This document shows, piece by piece, positions 1 to 11,906 of a stretch of DNA of 64,000 nt. Numbering within the stretch: the stretch's first letter is position 1; each line of letters starts with the position of its first letter. The notes under the pieces are model-generated. The model ran no database searches. It was not told the DNA's origin and saw nothing but the letters and a program-made list of their open reading frames with translations. This stretch comes from Demequina litorisediminis (GTDB taxonomy: Bacteria > Actinomycetota > Actinomycetes > Actinomycetales > Demequinaceae), in assembly GCF_030161615.1 (NCBI RefSeq), contig NZ_BSUN01000001.1:682001-746000 (forward strand), in the 5' to 3' direction. Position numbers and translations under genes: made by a program.

Positions 1-2
1 CG

Positions 3-1004
3 GTAGAGATTGAGGCACGCCCGCGCACCATCTGGGCCGCTCCCATCGTCCACCAGTCAGACCTCGCTTCACACCTCGACATTGCCGCGAACAGCGCCGG
101 GGTGGGCTGGTACGTGGACGCTGAAGGCACTGTCCGGATCAGTGAGGGTGACGGCGAGACCGTCGCGCACTTCTCCGACGTCCATGACGCCGACGACCCC
201 TTGCACGTTTGCTACACGCAAGCGGATGTCTCGTATGACACCGCCGAGGCCACGAACACGATTCGGTTCGCCAACCACTCGCGCAAGCACAACGGTGTGA
301 CGATCACCGTCCCCACGGCTCCGCCTCCCGGAACCCTGACGCGTGCGGACTGGACGACGTGGACCATCTGGGATGACAACGCCACACCCGTGACGGCAAG
401 CCGTTATGAGGTCAGCGTCGATCTTCTCGTGTCCCACCCCACAACCGTCCAGTGGTGGGGAAACGCCGGGACCATGGAGACCACGATCTTGTGGCCTGGC
501 CGTTGGTACACGATCACGCACGAATCGCCCGGAACCTCTCTGGCCCGCTTCCTGTACTTCCGTCCCACGCAGGACACCGGCCCCACGGTCACGTTGGCGA
601 CTCGCAATCTCTCCATTCGTGCCGTGGGCAAGAACGAGGCGGATGACACGACCCTTGGCGCGTTCATGGATCATGCCGCCGCCGCGACCTGGGGCGAGCG
701 TGCCGAGGAACTAGAGACGGCCATCTTCACCGGCACGCCCTACGACTCCATGGGCGAAGGGATCGAGGACCAAGCGGCCTGGCTCGCTCAGCGTCTCCTA
801 GCCCGTCACAGCCGCCCCGAGCCCACCGTATCCAGCCTCACATTCGATGCCCTGAAGTACCCGGATATCGCCGCTGGACTCGACATCCAAATGAGGGTCT
901 CCGTCACTCACCGGAGCCTCACCCAGACCACAACCATCGTCGGCATCTCTCACGAGATCACCCCGAATGACTGGTTCATCACCTTGACCCTCATGGAGGC
1001 ATAA
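3..1004 (+). CDS. phage tail-associated protein, 5' end outside window
   Basis: The reading frame is open from the left edge to TAA at 1002-1004, so the start lies upstream. About 333 residues are visible. I recognise no catalytic motif. The visible part has beta-rich segments (VSVDLLVSHPTTVQWW, RWYTITHESPGTSLARFLYF) and a C-terminal stretch on orientation and evaluation (ITPNDWFITLTLMEA) of the kind found at the end of siphophage tail or baseplate proteins. The next gene starts at the base after its stop and the lysis genes follow, which is the usual late order in actinophages. Tail or baseplate role is inferred from position; family assignment is uncertain. No frameshift is visible, and this stretch contains no AGGCT/AGCCT-type disruption. 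Confidence 0.6.
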   Translation, partial: VEIEARPRTIWAAPIVHQSDLASHLDIAANSAGVGWYVDAEGTVRISEGDGETVAHFSDVHDADDPLHVCYTQADVSYDTAEATNTIRFANHSRKHNGVTITVPTAPPPGTLTRADWTTWTIWDDNATPVTASRYEVSVDLLVSHPTTVQWWGNAGTMETTILWPGRWYTITHESPGTSLARFLYFRPTQDTGPTVTLATRNLSIRAVGKNEADDTTLGAFMDHAAAATWGERAEELETAIFTGTPYDSMGEGIEDQAAWLAQRLLARHSRPEPTVSSLTFDALKYPDIAAGLDIQMRVSVTHRSLTQTTTIVGISHEITPNDWFITLTLMEA

Positions 1005-1481
1005 GTGCCCTACAAGAACTTTGGAAACGAAGTCCTCACGTCGTCAGATGTCAACAACTATCTGATGCGCCAGGCCGTCATCCGTGTAGCCAATGGCACC
1101 GAACTTGACGCGATCCCCACGCCCGTCGCGGGCATGATGGCGACCCGTGCCGACAACGGCATCACCTACCGCCACAACGGGTCTTCGTGGGTCCGGATGA
1201 TGTTCAACACCGGAGCGATGATCCAGGCCGGGACAGTCTCTACCTCCAACATCCCAGCCGGAACTTCAGCGTGGACCGACGTGGCGACCGTCACGTTCGC
1301 GACGCCCTTCTCCTCCGCTCCCACCGTGGTCCTGACGAACTACCAGTCATTTGCTGGCGCCGATCCGGTGATGCTCGCGATGACCTCTATCTCGACCACC
1401 TCTTTCGGCATTCAAGCCAAGTGCGCCAGTTCGAAGTCCGCGCAACTTGTGCACTGGATCGCCACCGCACGCACACAGTAA
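1005..1481 (+). CDS. phage tail-tip / putative receptor-binding protein
   Basis: 158 aa from a GTG start directly abutting the preceding TAA, so translation is probably coupled. The N-terminal 60 residues (MPYKNFGNEVLTSSDVNNYL, then ATRADNGITYRHNGSSWVRM) resemble the short N-terminal segments of phage tail proteins that begin with a 'tail fibre/hypothetical' region in actinophages; the remainder is a Ser/Thr-rich beta domain (TFATPFSSAPTVVLTNY) compatible with a small H-type lectin-like fold. It sits between a tail gene and the endolysin. A receptor-binding role is inferred from these two features only. Alternative: a minor structural protein of the tail tip. Confidence 0.55.
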   Translation: MPYKNFGNEVLTSSDVNNYLMRQAVIRVANGTELDAIPTPVAGMMATRADNGITYRHNGSSWVRMMFNTGAMIQAGTVSTSNIPAGTSAWTDVATVTFATPFSSAPTVVLTNYQSFAGADPVMLAMTSISTTSFGIQAKCASSKSAQLVHWIATARTQ

Positions 1482-1492
1482 GGACCCCTCCC

Positions 1493-2321
1493 ATGCCTAC
1501 ACACCCCATCGCCCCCGGCACCCGCGTCACAAGCGGCTTCCGCACCAAGTCCCGCCCCGACCACGACGGCACCGATTACGCCGCCAAGGTTGGAACTAAG
1601 GTCTACGCCGCCAACTCCGGAACCGTCGAGTGGCGCACCAACGAGCGCGCTGGCACCAACATTCAGATTGCAGGCGAGGGCGTCACCACCGGCTATTCGC
1701 ACCTGTCCAAGCGTCTCGTCTCTGACGGGGCAAAGGTCAAGGCTGGCGACCTCATCGGCCTATCCGGAGCGACGGGAAACGTGACCGGCCCTCACATGCA
1801 CTTCTACGTCATCAAGGCGGGCAAGTTCATCAACCCGACCACATGGCTAAAGTCCACCACCTCATCCACCAAGCCCAAGGCTTCGAGCGTCCTCAAGGAA
1901 GGCTCCAAGGGCGAGAAGGTCAGGATCCTTCAGGCCGGACTCCGCAAGGCTTACCCGGCCTATCGCTGGAATGTGAGCGTCAAGCCTCGCAAGCCTGCTG
2001 ACCGTTGACGGCGACTTCGGCCCACAGACCACAGGCTTGGGTCAAGGAGTTCCAGAAGCGCACCGGCCTCAAGCAGGACGGGATTGTGGGAGCGAACACC
2101 ATCGCGAAGCCTTGCACGTGCAGGAATCAAGCCTGTGAGCGCCAAGACGGTATCTCCCAAGGTCACCGCATCAGGACTCACCGGAGCCGCAGGCTCTCGT
2201 CATCGTGTGGGCCTTTAGCCTGTTCGGCATCGAGGTGCCCGCCGAGGTAGCGGTGGCCCTGACCACCCTTGCCGCCTTCGGAGCCGGATATCTCGTCAGA
2301 GATCCGGCTAGGACGGAATGA
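1493..2321 (+). CDS. prophage endolysin: M23 peptidase, PG-binding domain and C-terminal membrane segment (frameshifted)
   Basis: Start ATG 1493, 12 bases after the previous stop, with AGGA upstream. Residues 1-110 form an M23/LytM metallopeptidase: an H-x-G-T-D motif (DHDGTDYAA), then SHLS and the HMHF zinc ligand motif. Residues 125-200 are a peptidoglycan-binding repeat (KVRILQAGLR, then VDGDFGP and VKEFQKRTGLKQDGIVG). The C-terminus gives two hydrophobic helices (ALVIVWAFSLFGIEV, VALTTLAAFGAGYLV), so lysin and a membrane anchor or holin-like element appear fused. Four single-base insertions near 1984, 2035, 2106 and 2192, all at AGCT-derived positions, break the frame; removing them gives exactly 275 codons. 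Role: peptidoglycan hydrolysis at host lysis. Confidence 0.8.
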
Positions 2322-2324
2322 CCG

Positions 2325-2598
2325 ATGGAACCCACGACGAACACGGAAGCGACCATTGCTGTAGTGCTGGAAAAGCCTTGACCACCTCGCCAAGTCCGTT
2401 GAGGACCTAAAGACAGAGATCCACACCGATAGGGCCGAGAAGGTCACGCGCACCGAATGGCAACTACGGAACGAGCACGTCACTCACCGCCTTGAGTCCC
2501 TTGAAGGATCCAAGTCCCGGACGTGGACCGTGGTGGCCGTCATCGTCTCCGGGCTATCCCTTATTGCCAGTATCGGGATTGCCATCTTGGGCGGCTAG
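2325..2598 (+). CDS. small phage membrane protein, holin-like (one frameshift)
   Basis: About 90 aa after removing one extra base near 2367 (AAAGCCTTG for AAAGCTTG). Residues 1-65 are charged and coiled-coil-like (KLDHLAKSVEDLKTEIHTDR, then HRLESLEGSKS); residues 66-88 form one transmembrane helix (WTVVAVIVSGLSLIASIGIA). Size, single C-terminal helix and position three bases after the endolysin fit actinophage holin or lysis-regulatory proteins. The family was not identified by a motif, so the holin call rests on topology and context. Its stop overlaps the end of the convergent gene at 2595-3098 by four bases. Confidence 0.6.
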
Positions 2599-3098
2599 CG
2601 GCGAAGTTCCTCACGCATGCGCGCCATAACCATGGCATGGGCCGCCTCGACACCGCCACCCTCGGACGCTCCAAGTTGCACGTACGGGACCTGACCGATC
2701 TCGTCGACCTCTTCACCAAGTTGCTTAAGTGCGTATGCGAGCGGCTGTCCTGCGACAAGCCTCGCACGAAGGATTGCACTCTCTAGCGCTTCAGTTTCAG
2801 TGTTCACTGAGCCATCAGGTCGCTGCTTCCATGTGGCGAATGCTTCAAGCGCCGCGACGTATGCCGCTCGTTTGGACGCTTCCTCCGCTTCAGCACGTTC
2901 ACGCTTACGCTCTTCGTCCTGTGCTTGCTTCTCGCGCTCCCACACTTCACGGGCGTCTTCCCGCTTCTTGTCTTCAAGTTTCCCGGCTTCTTCAAGCGCC
3001 TCGCGTTGCGTCTTCGCGCTGTAAACGTGCCCGAGCCATGCGCTGCCGAGAGTGACGCCACCCGTGACGAGCGCAGTGGCGGGGATAGTCCAGTCCAT
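2595..3098 (-). CDS. membrane-anchored coiled-coil protein of the prophage end
   Basis: 167 aa, opposite in strand to the lysis genes. Residues 2-20 form a hydrophobic N-terminal anchor (WTIPATALVTGGVTLGSAW). Residues 28-90 are a long, highly charged helix (KTQREALEEAGKLEDKKRED, then REKQAQDEERKRERAEAEEA) followed by an alpha-helical C-terminal domain. I do not recognise a family. A gene in reverse orientation between lysis genes and the attachment site is typical of phage cargo expressed in the lysogen (superinfection exclusion or lysogenic conversion), but nothing in the sequence proves that. No frameshift. Confidence 0.6.
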   Translation of the reverse strand: MDWTIPATALVTGGVTLGSAWLGHVYSAKTQREALEEAGKLEDKKREDAREVWEREKQAQDEERKRERAEAEEASKRAAYVAALEAFATWKQRPDGSVNTETEALESAILRARLVAGQPLAYALKQLGEEVDEIGQVPYVQLGASEGGGVEAAHAMVMARMREELRR

Positions 3099-3584
3099 TG
3101 GGGTTCCTTAGCGTCCGAGTGTGGCGGTGTCGAAGAGCCTGGCCTTGCTTGTCCGTGGTGGACTGTTGAGGTTCGAGTGACCGGATCGCCCACACGACAT
3201 TGCTGATGGCACTTGAGGTCTCCCCGTAGGAGAGATCCTTGAGAGCCTAAGGCTAGGTAGTGCTCCACTTTGTCGTTCACGTCAGGCTCCCAACGTTGCG
3301 ACCCGCCCTTGTGACGGATCTGACTTGGTGAACATGATGCACCCGCCGTTTCGCGGTTTCCACACGCCCCCGGACTTTCGGTGGACAACTGGTGGAGAAC
3401 CCGCGCGCACCTGTGGATAACTCTGGGCATAGAGTGTGGACACACTTGAGGATCGTTTCGAGATACAGCGAAGCCCCTGGTAGATGAGCCGCCGTAGGCG
3501 CGCGCTTGGGAACTTGGCAACTATCCGGCGTGTCGCGTTCCAGGTGCACGAAAGGAATACCTTTCACGACCAGATCGAGGGGCG
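3099..3584. other. prophage right-end intergenic region, no convincing gene
   Basis: 486 bp between the last prophage gene and the truncated pilus ATPase. Open frames here lack conserved motifs or plausible codon use. It holds a weak hairpin near 3217-3238 (GGTCTCC facing GGAGAGATCC), several DnaA-box-like words at 3381-3442, and the host/phage junction near 3596-3606 just beyond it. Base composition is lower in GC than the adjoining chromosome. Confidence 0.5.
3381..3442. promoter_or_regulatory. cluster of DnaA-box-like words
   Basis: TGTGGATAA at 3412-3420 is a perfect match to the reverse complement of the TTATCCACA DnaA box; GTGGACAAC (3381-3389) and TGTGGACAC (3435-3443) are near matches of the actinobacterial TTGTCCACA form. 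Spacing is about 25-30 bp. Function is unproven; chance occurrence of the near matches is possible. Confidence 0.3.
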
Positions 3585-3887
3585 TCAGAAGGTGGGAATT
3601 GCTAACACCTGGCTGGGCGCGTTGATCCAGATCTCCTCGATCTCAGGATCGTCGAGATACGGTTGCAGCGGGCCAAGGCCTGCCACGTTGTCGAGGACCC
3701 GCTTGGCGGTGCCCACGGCATCGGCCACCGGGGCCTCCACCCCCGCGAGCGCTCGCCTGTCCCAGGCGGCCAACTCCTCGGTGATGAGGGCCCTCACCCC
3801 CGCGACGTCGCGCGCCGGGTCCATGCCGGATTCGCGGATACGGCGACGCACGTCCGTTTCGATGCGCGTCGCGGGCTCGGCGGTCAT
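3585..3887 (-). pseudogene. N-terminal fragment of CpaF/TadA-type pilus assembly ATPase, interrupted by prophage
   Basis: The 100-residue frame carries the typical N-terminal region of CpaF/TadA secretion ATPases, including the conserved GLGPLQPYLDDPEIEEIWIN followed by APSQV. In intact family members (about 400-450 aa) the protein continues into the Walker A ATPase core. Here homology stops after SQV and five unrelated residues precede a stop at 3585. The remaining gene should lie beyond the left end of the prophage, outside this window. The break is at the phage junction, so this is an insertion, unlike the other frame breaks in the window. Intact CpaF would power a Tad/Flp pilus. Confidence 0.75.
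3594..3612. other. putative prophage attachment site junction (att)
   Basis: Pilus-ATPase coding homology ends at about 3603-3606, reading leftwards on the minus strand through CCAGCCAGGTGTT, and phage-type sequence begins. The att core must include or abut this point. The exact core cannot be set without the other prophage end. Confidence 0.45.
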
Positions 3888-4025
3888 GGTTCACGAACGT
3901 AGCGGCGCACACGGGAGCCTGCCACTGGAACGGCACCTCTGGGGATAACCAGGGGGCGCCGATGCGGCATCGGGCACCTCTCGCCACCCCCTCGACGGCC
4001 ACAGTGGTGTCACTACGCTCGTCGC

Positions 4026-4634
4026 ATGAACCCTCGCGATCCGGGCATCGCCGTGACCCTGTGGTGGCTGCCCGTGGGCGCGGGCGGCACCGTCGTCACG
4101 CACACCAGCGGGTGGTGGGAGTCGCTCGTCGCGCGCCGCGAGCGCCGGGAGCCGCAGCCGTTGTTCCACGCGGCACTCGAGGTGATCCTCGACGGCCAGC
4201 GGCACGTGATCGAGATGACGCCGGTGGTCGGCGCCCCGCGCGGGCCACGAGGAGTGGTCGCGACGGGGCCGGTCGGCGCCGTACCGCTGGGCCTGTCCGC
4301 AATGTTTCGCTACGAGGTTCGCCGGTGGCGCGATGGCATGCTCCCTGACCGTAACTTCGCCGTCGGTGGGCCCGTCGCGATCGACATGGATGCCGCCCCT
4401 GCGCGCCGTCTGCTCGCCAGCGTGCCCGATGTCCCCCGGCATACGTGGGGGCGCCGGCCACGCGGGTCGCACGACATGTGGAACAGCAACTCGCTGATTT
4501 CGTGGCTGCTTGAGGTGGGCGGCGTCGACGCGTCGCGCCTCGTTCCGCCCGGCCGCGGGCGGGCGCCAGGGTGGCACGCGGGCATCGACGCCGCTCGCTC
4601 GATACTCAGGGCTGGCGCTACGCCCGCGCGCTGA
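4026..4634 (+). CDS. conserved actinobacterial protein of unknown function
   Basis: 202 aa. The pattern matches a conserved actinobacterial family that I know only as uncharacterised: an opening LWWLPVGAGG, then FHAALEVILDGQRHVIEMTP, FRYEVRRWRDG and the strongly conserved MWNSNSLISWLL near residue 150. No transmembrane helix or signal peptide, so probably cytosolic. It stands alone, 138 bp from the pilus-ATPase stub (divergent) and 74 bp before the SRAP gene. No frameshift. Function is unknown. Confidence 0.75.
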   Translation: MNPRDPGIAVTLWWLPVGAGGTVVTHTSGWWESLVARRERREPQPLFHAALEVILDGQRHVIEMTPVVGAPRGPRGVVATGPVGAVPLGLSAMFRYEVRRWRDGMLPDRNFAVGGPVAIDMDAAPARRLLASVPDVPRHTWGRRPRGSHDMWNSNSLISWLLEVGGVDASRLVPPGRGRAPGWHAGIDAARSILRAGATPAR

Positions 4635-4708
4635 ACGCGCACCGCGACCGCACCCTGACGCCACACCCAGCCATCGCCGATCCCGCACGCCCGTGCGACG
4701 ATGGCCGC

Positions 4709-5397
4709 ATGTGCGGGCGCTACGCGAACTTCCTCAGCGAGCAGGAGCTCATCGACCATTTTCAGGTGGCCGTCACCGCCGACGAGCCGCGGCTGTTCGA
4801 CCCCTCCTGGAACATCGCCCCCACCCAGCAGGTGGCCATCATCGTCCCTGGCAAGCCCGATGACCCTGGGCGCCGCCTCGAGGCCGCCGCGTGGGGACTG
4901 GTGCCGTCATGGGCGAAGGACCCCGGCATCGGCGCCCGCATGATCAATGCACGCTCCGAGACCATCGCGGAGAAGCCATCCTTCCGGACGGCCTTCGCCA
5001 AGCGCCGGTGCGTCGTCCCCGCGAGCGGCTACTTCGAGTGGCAGACCGGGCCGGACGGCAAGCAGCCCTTCTACATCCATCCCGAGGACGATGTCCCGCT
5101 TGCCTTCGCCGGCCTGTACGAGTTCTGGAAGGACAAGGCCCTAGGTGACGATGCTCCCTGGCTCGTGACGACGACCATCGTCACCACCGCCGCACGCGGC
5201 CCCATGCAGGAGATCCACGACCGCCAGCCGGTGATGCTGACCCGCGAGTCGCTTGACGCGTGGCTGAACCGCGATGCCGACCAGGGCACGCTCTTCGACG
5301 TCATCGCCGCGCCCGCCCCCGACCTGGCCTGGCACCGGGTGCGCAAGGACGTGGGCTCCCCCGCAACAACGCCCCGGAGAACATCGAGGCGGTCTGA
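4709..5397 (+). CDS. SRAP/HMCES-family DNA-protein crosslink protein (YedK-like)
   Basis: Starts MCGRY, in which Cys2 is the catalytic residue that caps abasic sites in single-stranded DNA through a thiazolidine link. Further family motifs are WNIAPTQQ, the WGLVPSWAK stretch, MINARSET, RRCVVPASGYFEW (active-site Glu) and MLT near residue 175. The frame as read runs on to 5470 with a non-homologous tail; one missing C in the run at 5359-5363 explains this, and restoring it gives the family-typical ending SPRNNAPENIEAV with a stop at 5395-5397, 229 aa in all. The upstream frame extends left, but MCGR must be the start because Cys2 has to become N-terminal. Confidence 0.88.
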
Positions 5398-5568
5398 GTC
5401 CACCCTCAGGGCCCATGGGGAGGCGCCGAGGTGCGCGAGGCCACCATCAGGGCCCACTCGGACCCGCTGAGGCGGCTGAGGCCGGGAGACGCGCGCGCCA
5501 AGTCCCGGACCGGGATTGATAGCATCGATGTTCACGCGCGTGCGCGCGAGAAGGCCCGAAGGAGCACC

Positions 5569-6285
5569 GTGATCAGAGTCGGCATCGCCGAGGACGTCGA
5601 GTCCAACCGCGTCGACCTCCTGAACCATCTCGCCCGCTACACCGAGGAGCACGGCGTCGAGTTCGAGTCGCGCGAGTACTCGGACGGCGCGGACCTCATC
5701 GAGGGCTACCGCCCGCAGTACGACATTCTGTTCCTCGACGTCGAGATGGCCCGCATGGACGGCCTCGAGACCGCCCGCCGCATCCGCGAGGTGGACCCCG
5801 AGGTCATCATCATCTTCGTCACCAACATGGCTCAGTACGCCATCAAGGGCTACCAGGTGGACGCCCTGTCCTACCTCGTGAAGCCCGTCCCCTACTTCGC
5901 GTTCGCCCAGGAGCTCACCCGGTCCCTTGCCCGCCTGCGGCGCACCGACGACGACATCGTCATGCTCAACGTCGGCGGCCGCGTGGCTCGCCTGGCGACC
6001 GCGGACATCGTCTACGTGGAATCCGTCAAGCACCGCATCACCGTCCACGCGCTCGAGGGCGAGTACGTGTTCTCCGGCACGCTCAAGGCGGTCGAGGAAG
6101 AACTGGACGGCAAGGGCTTCTACCGGTCCAACAACTGCTACGTGGTGAACCTGCGTCACGTGACCTCGGTCGAGCCGACCAGTTGCATCATGACCGGCGG
6201 CGACGAACTCGCCGTCAGCAGGCCCCGCCGCAAGGGCTTCCTCGACGCGCTCACGGACCACGTGGACCGTCGGACCCGACGATGA
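5569..6285 (+). CDS. LytTR-family response regulator
   Basis: 238 aa from GTG 5569, chosen over longer starts because GAAGGAG lies seven bases upstream and the receiver domain begins at once (IRVGIAEDVESNR). The receiver carries the acidic pair (EDVE), the phospho-acceptor in LFLDVEMARMDG and the conserved Lys in YLVKPV. Residues 140-235 are a LytTR DNA-binding domain (IVYVESVKHRITVHALEG, then FYRSNNCYVVNLRHV). The stop overlaps the kinase start by four bases (ATGA), so the two are translationally coupled. LytTR regulators usually control envelope, virulence or bacteriocin genes; the esterase and GH3 region downstream are candidate targets, by inference. Confidence 0.9.
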   Translation: MIRVGIAEDVESNRVDLLNHLARYTEEHGVEFESREYSDGADLIEGYRPQYDILFLDVEMARMDGLETARRIREVDPEVIIIFVTNMAQYAIKGYQVDALSYLVKPVPYFAFAQELTRSLARLRRTDDDIVMLNVGGRVARLATADIVYVESVKHRITVHALEGEYVFSGTLKAVEEELDGKGFYRSNNCYVVNLRHVTSVEPTSCIMTGGDELAVSRPRRKGFLDALTDHVDRRTRR

Positions 6286-7604
6286 TCGTCGATTCCCTCC
6301 CGGATATCCCCCGCTTCGCCACCGGCATCGCCGAGTGGGCGGCGTGCCTGGTCTACATCCTGCTGATGCGGCCGCGGCTGGGCCGCTGGGCGCTGGGGTT
6401 CGTGTGCGTCGCGGCCCTGCCGGTGCTCATCGGGGTGCAACTCCTGGTGGCCGAGCCTGCCCATCGGGCTGTGGACGCTCGGCATGATCATGTCCGCGGG
6501 CACCATGTACGTCTTCATCTTCGTCACGGCCAAGGTGCGTCCCGGCGAGGCGGGTGACCTCACCGCCAGGGCATTCGTGCTCGCCGAACTGGTGGCGTCG
6601 CTCGAGTGGCAGGCTCCACGTGTTCTTCTTTGGTGTCGACGCGACCCTGACCCCGCAAATCATCATGATGCTGGGCATCTACGTGCCGGTGTTCATCGGG
6701 GCACACGCCGCGGAACGCCGCCACTTCCCCCGCGATCACCCGCTGCCTGTCGACGCCCGCACCCTCATCTCCGTAGTCGCGGTGGCGGGCGTGACCTTCC
6801 TCATGTCGAACCTGTCGTTCGTCACGACGCAGACCCCGTTCTCCGGCCGCCTGGACCCCGAGGTGTTCTACATCCGCACCCTCGTCGACCTGTGCGGTTT
6901 TGTCATCCTGTTCGCCCTGCGCGGCCAACGGCTGGAGCCTGCACCGCGCCCAAGAGGTCGCGACGGTGTCGATGATGCTGTCCAACCAGCGCGAGCGCTA
7001 CCTGCAGTCCAAGCACGACATCGACGAGGTCAACCGGAAGTATCACGACCTCAAGCACTACATCCACGCGATCCGCGCCGAGTCCGATCCCGGCGAACGC
7101 GCCCGCTACATGGACGAGCTCGAGGAGTCCATCAAGGGCTACGAACGCTCCAGCATGGACACCGGCAACGCCGTGCTCGACACCATGCTGACCGCCAAGA
7201 GTCAGCAGGCGGACCGCTACCGGATCACCATGACCATCGTGGCCGACGGCACCGCCGTGTCCTTCCTCGACGCGATGGACCTCGTCACGGTCATCGGCAA
7301 CGCGCTCGACAACGCCATCGAGGCCGTCGCGGGCGTCCCGGAGGCAGAGAAGCGCCTCATTCGCGTCGCGATCTACCGCCAGGACGCCCTCACGATGGTG
7401 CGCGTCGAGAACTACTTCGCAGGCTCGCTGCGCACGGTGCAGGGCCTGCCGTCCACGACCAAGGGCGACGCCAGGCACCACGGCTACGGCCTGAAGAACA
7501 TGCGCGACACCGCCGAACGCTACGGCGGCTCGCTGACGGCGCGCGTCGAGGACGGCTGGTTCGTGCTGCGCGTCCTCCTGCCTCAGCCCGCCGACCGCCG
7601 CTAG
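6282..7604 (+). CDS. GHKL-type sensor histidine kinase (three frameshifts)
   Basis: 439 aa after removing three inserted bases near 6454, 6609 and 6936. The N-terminal 210 residues hold about six transmembrane helices, for example WAACLVYILLM and ISVVAVAGVTFLMSNLSFV. A linker helix (MMLSNQRERYLQSKHDIDEV) precedes the phospho-acceptor in YHDLKHYIHAIR, followed by a GHKL ATPase with N-box GNALDNAIEA and G-box HHGYGLKNMRDTAERYGG. This is the AgrC/VirS-like class paired with LytTR regulators. No peptide-pheromone gene or AgrB-like processor is visible beside it, so its ligand is unknown. A perfect short inverted repeat follows at 7612-7630. Confidence 0.85.
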
Positions 7605-7611
7605 CGGCCCG

Positions 7612-7630
7612 GTCGTGCGCCGCGCACGAC
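7612..7630. terminator. hairpin after two-component system
   Basis: GTCGTGCGC and GCGCACGAC face each other around one central base (functionally about a 7-bp stem with a 5-base loop), eight bases after the kinase stop. No U-tract, as is common in high-GC actinobacteria. Confidence 0.5.
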
Positions 7631-7715
7631 AGTCCGTGCGACGCCACCGTCACGGCCGGCCGATGCTCGCTTGACTTGACGGGTGCGCGCACCCGCGCGC
7701 GATCAAGGAGGATCC

Positions 7716-11151
<3,436 letters not shown>

Positions 11152-11166
11152 GCGTGGTTCCTCGGG

Positions 11167-11896
11167 TCAGCGGCCCTCGGGGCCGGGGTCAGGCGAGGCA
11201 GCGGTGGCGGCTGTCGCATCCTCGTCACCAACGCGCGACGGCGACTCGGCGTGCCCGGCGGCACCAGCATCGGCCACCTGCGCGGCACCGGCGGTGCCCT
11301 CCACATCGTCCTCGGGAACACGCTTGAAGATGATCTTGAAGATGGGGAAGAACACCCAGAACGAGATCGCCGCGTTGATGACCATCGTGGTCACGTCGGC
11401 AACGGTCTCACCGGTGGAGCCCCAGTCGAGCGTGTCCATGAAGAACGAGTAGACCGGCTCCTTGTAGAAGCCCTGTGCGGCCGCAGCGACGAACGTGATG
11501 ATGACGTAGGCGAGGAAGTACCAGGCCGCCGCCACCCAGGCCGAGGTGTTCGACTTGAAGGTGATGTTGCGCTGCAGGAAGAAGTTGATGATCTGCGCCA
11601 CCGCGAGCGTGATCTGCACCGCGAGGAAGTAGGCGAGTCCGCCGCCACCACCGTCGGAGATCTCACCGGCCGGGTAGTCGAACATGTAGTACTGCGAGCC
11701 GTCGACGTTCGCGCCGACCGGGAACACCTGGAAGTCAGTGTTGACCAGGTCCGTGCTCGAGAACCAGGCGCAGCGCAGGCATCAGCACGAACTGCAGCAC
11801 GGTCACGGCGTTGGAGAACACGAAGAACATGAGGAACTGCGCCACACCGGTGTGCTTCTCCTCGAAGCCTCGCCACCAGTTCTTGATTGCGGTCAT
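11167..11896 (-). CDS. GtrA-like multi-pass membrane protein (one frameshift)
   Basis: 242 aa. Four or more transmembrane helices, with the family signature FLMFFVFSNAVTVLQFV in helix 1 and NFFLQRNITFKS in the middle. GtrA-like proteins are thought to move lipid-linked sugars across the membrane for glycosylation of surface glycans. An acidic, Ala-rich C-tail follows the last helix. One extra base near 11771 (CCAGGCGC for CCAGCGC) breaks the frame; correction gives MPALRWFSSTDLVN. Start at 11896 or 11899 (tandem ATG); AAGGAG spacing favours 11896. Operon partner of the GT2 and glf genes downstream and the GH3 gene upstream. Confidence 0.75.
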
Positions 11897-11906
11897 CATG
11901 GGCTCC

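Noticed and set aside
2804-3520. Possible HNH-type or other gene on the minus strand over the prophage end
   Set aside because: No coherent metal-binding Cys or His pattern, overlaps a better gene at 2595-3098, poor composition.
5398-5568. Small peptide-pheromone gene before the LytTR regulator
   Set aside because: No short frame with a start, Shine-Dalgarno and a cyclisable Cys or Ser core was found in this gap.
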